Assembly: GCF_001202035.1 (NCBI RefSeq)
Contig: NZ_LGHT01000044.1
Location: 124,001 to 188,000, forward strand
Reading direction: 5' to 3'
DNA from: Pseudorhodobacter wandonensis
GTDB lineage: Bacteria > Pseudomonadota > Alphaproteobacteria > Rhodobacterales > Rhodobacteraceae
Length of the DNA: 64,000 nt
Part shown: one piece after another, positions 63,339-64,000 of the stretch
How positions within the stretch are numbered: the stretch's first letter is position 1
Layout of the letters: every line of letters begins with the position of its first letter
Made by a program: the position numbers and the translations under genes
Notes under the pieces: model-generated
What the model saw: the letters and a program-made list of their open reading frames with translations, nothing else
Database searches by the model: none
Told to the model about the DNA's origin: nothing

Positions 63339-64000
63339 ATGACCCAGAAATCCCCGAACATGATTATCGCGCCGTCACTGCCCGGCCCGCATCAAGGCTA
63401 TATGCCGGGCTTTGGTAATGACTTTGAAACCGAAGCACTGCCGGATGCCTTGCCCCAAGGTATGAACAGCCCACAGAAATGCAATTATGGCCTGTATGGA
63501 GAACAGCTTTCCGGTACAGCATTTACGGCACCCAGCCACCAGAATGAGCGGACCTGGTGCTATCGCATACGTCCTTCGGTAAAGCATTCAGGCCGTTATA
63601 CGCGCATCGATTTGCCGTATTGGAAATCTGCGCCGCATGTGGTGCCAGATGTGACGAGCCTGGGCCAATATCGTTGGGACCCTGTGCCGCATTCAGATGC
63701 CGGTTTGACCTGGCTGACAGGTATGCGCAGCATGACCACGGCGGGTGATGTGAACATACAGGTGGGCATGGCCAGCCATGTCTATCTTGTCACCGAAAGC
63801 ATGGTTGACGCCTATTTCTACTCGGCTGACAGCGAGCTGTTGGTTGTGCCGCAAGAAGGACGCCTGCGCTTTTGCACCGAGTTGGGTATCATTGATCTTG
63901 CCCCCAAAGAGATCGCAATTCTGCCGCGCGGCTTGGTGTATCGGGTAGAGGTGCTGGAGGGCCCGTGCCGCGGTTTTGTTTGCGAAAACTATGGTCAGAA
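63339..64000 (+). CDS. hmgA: Homogentisate 1,2-dioxygenase, 3' end outside the window
   Basis: The first 220 residues or so of HmgA, cut by the right edge. The opening [45 protein letters not shown] is diagnostic of the family, as is [19 protein letters not shown] and later [19 protein letters not shown]. The enzyme is an Fe(II) ring-cleaving dioxygenase that turns homogentisate into maleylacetoacetate in tyrosine and phenylalanine breakdown. The metal-binding residues lie in the missing C-terminal half. Downstream genes such as fahA and maiA may lie beyond the window. Confidence 0.96.
   Translation, partial: MTQKSPNMIIAPSLPGPHQGYMPGFGNDFETEALPDALPQGMNSPQKCNYGLYGEQLSGTAFTAPSHQNERTWCYRIRPSVKHSGRYTRIDLPYWKSAPHVVPDVTSLGQYRWDPVPHSDAGLTWLTGMRSMTTAGDVNIQVGMASHVYLVTESMVDAYFYSADSELLVVPQEGRLRFCTELGIIDLAPKEIAILPRGLVYRVEVLEGPCRGFVCENYGQ

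Overview
The window reads as chromosomal DNA of a marine or phototrophic-type alphaproteobacterium, most likely Rhodobacteraceae (Roseobacter group). The reasons are the gene content and order: a complete sox cluster with soxCD, an FMN-riboswitch-controlled RibH2-type lumazine synthase, the DUF4170 - waaA - lpxK block, RTX proteins with their own type I exporter, and a short intergenic motif (AGGTATTTTTGCCAAGATGA and variants) that I associate with this family. No rRNA, tRNA, CRISPR array, IS element or phage gene was seen. Coding density is high and many genes overlap by 1-26 nt. Functions are assigned from motif recognition only; no database search was run.

Layout. (1) 1-7610, minus strand: a molybdenum hydroxylase (separate FAD subunit, fused 2Fe-2S/Mo subunit), a 6-hydroxynicotinate-reductase-like Fe-S protein, a UPF0280 protein, a PF06684 protein and a membrane protein cut by the window edge. 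Together they suggest hydroxylation and then reduction of an N-heteroaromatic ring. (2) 7870-12200, plus: a three-gene ABC importer of the ferric/polyamine/phosphonate type, divergent from (1) and probably supplying its substrate. (3) 12248-13686: FMN riboswitch, ribH2 and an inositol-monophosphatase-family gene. (4) 13843-27234: the thiosulfate-oxidising sox locus. soxVW-XYZABCDEFGH lie on the minus strand; soxS, soxR and a YeeE-type soxT lie divergently on the plus strand. Two palindromes sit where SoxR operators would be expected.

(5) 27209-37948: a DeoR-type regulator, a glycine-betaine-type ABC importer, two choline-kinase-like phosphotransferases, a dimethylglycine-dehydrogenase-like flavoprotein with a GcvT domain, a methyltransferase and a DapA-like aldolase. 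This looks like an uptake and breakdown system for an N-methylated or amino-alcohol compound whose identity I cannot fix. (6) 38098-43264: gnd, a GlcG/HbpS protein and gntK (gluconate/pentose phosphate), then lpxK, waaA and DUF4170 (lipopolysaccharide).

(7) 43506-60939: the most striking region. A 3075-residue secreted protein combines an animal-type haem peroxidase domain with RTX calcium-binding blocks. Next to it is a type I secretion operon (ABC exporter, a membrane-anchored RTX protein, HlyD-type adaptor). On the other side is a two-component system (histidine kinase, NarL-type regulator). The peroxidase resembles the MopA class of Mn(II)-oxidising peroxidases. (8) 61147-64000: an MsbA-type ABC transporter with a terminator, an unclear interval, and the 5' part of homogentisate dioxygenase (hmgA).
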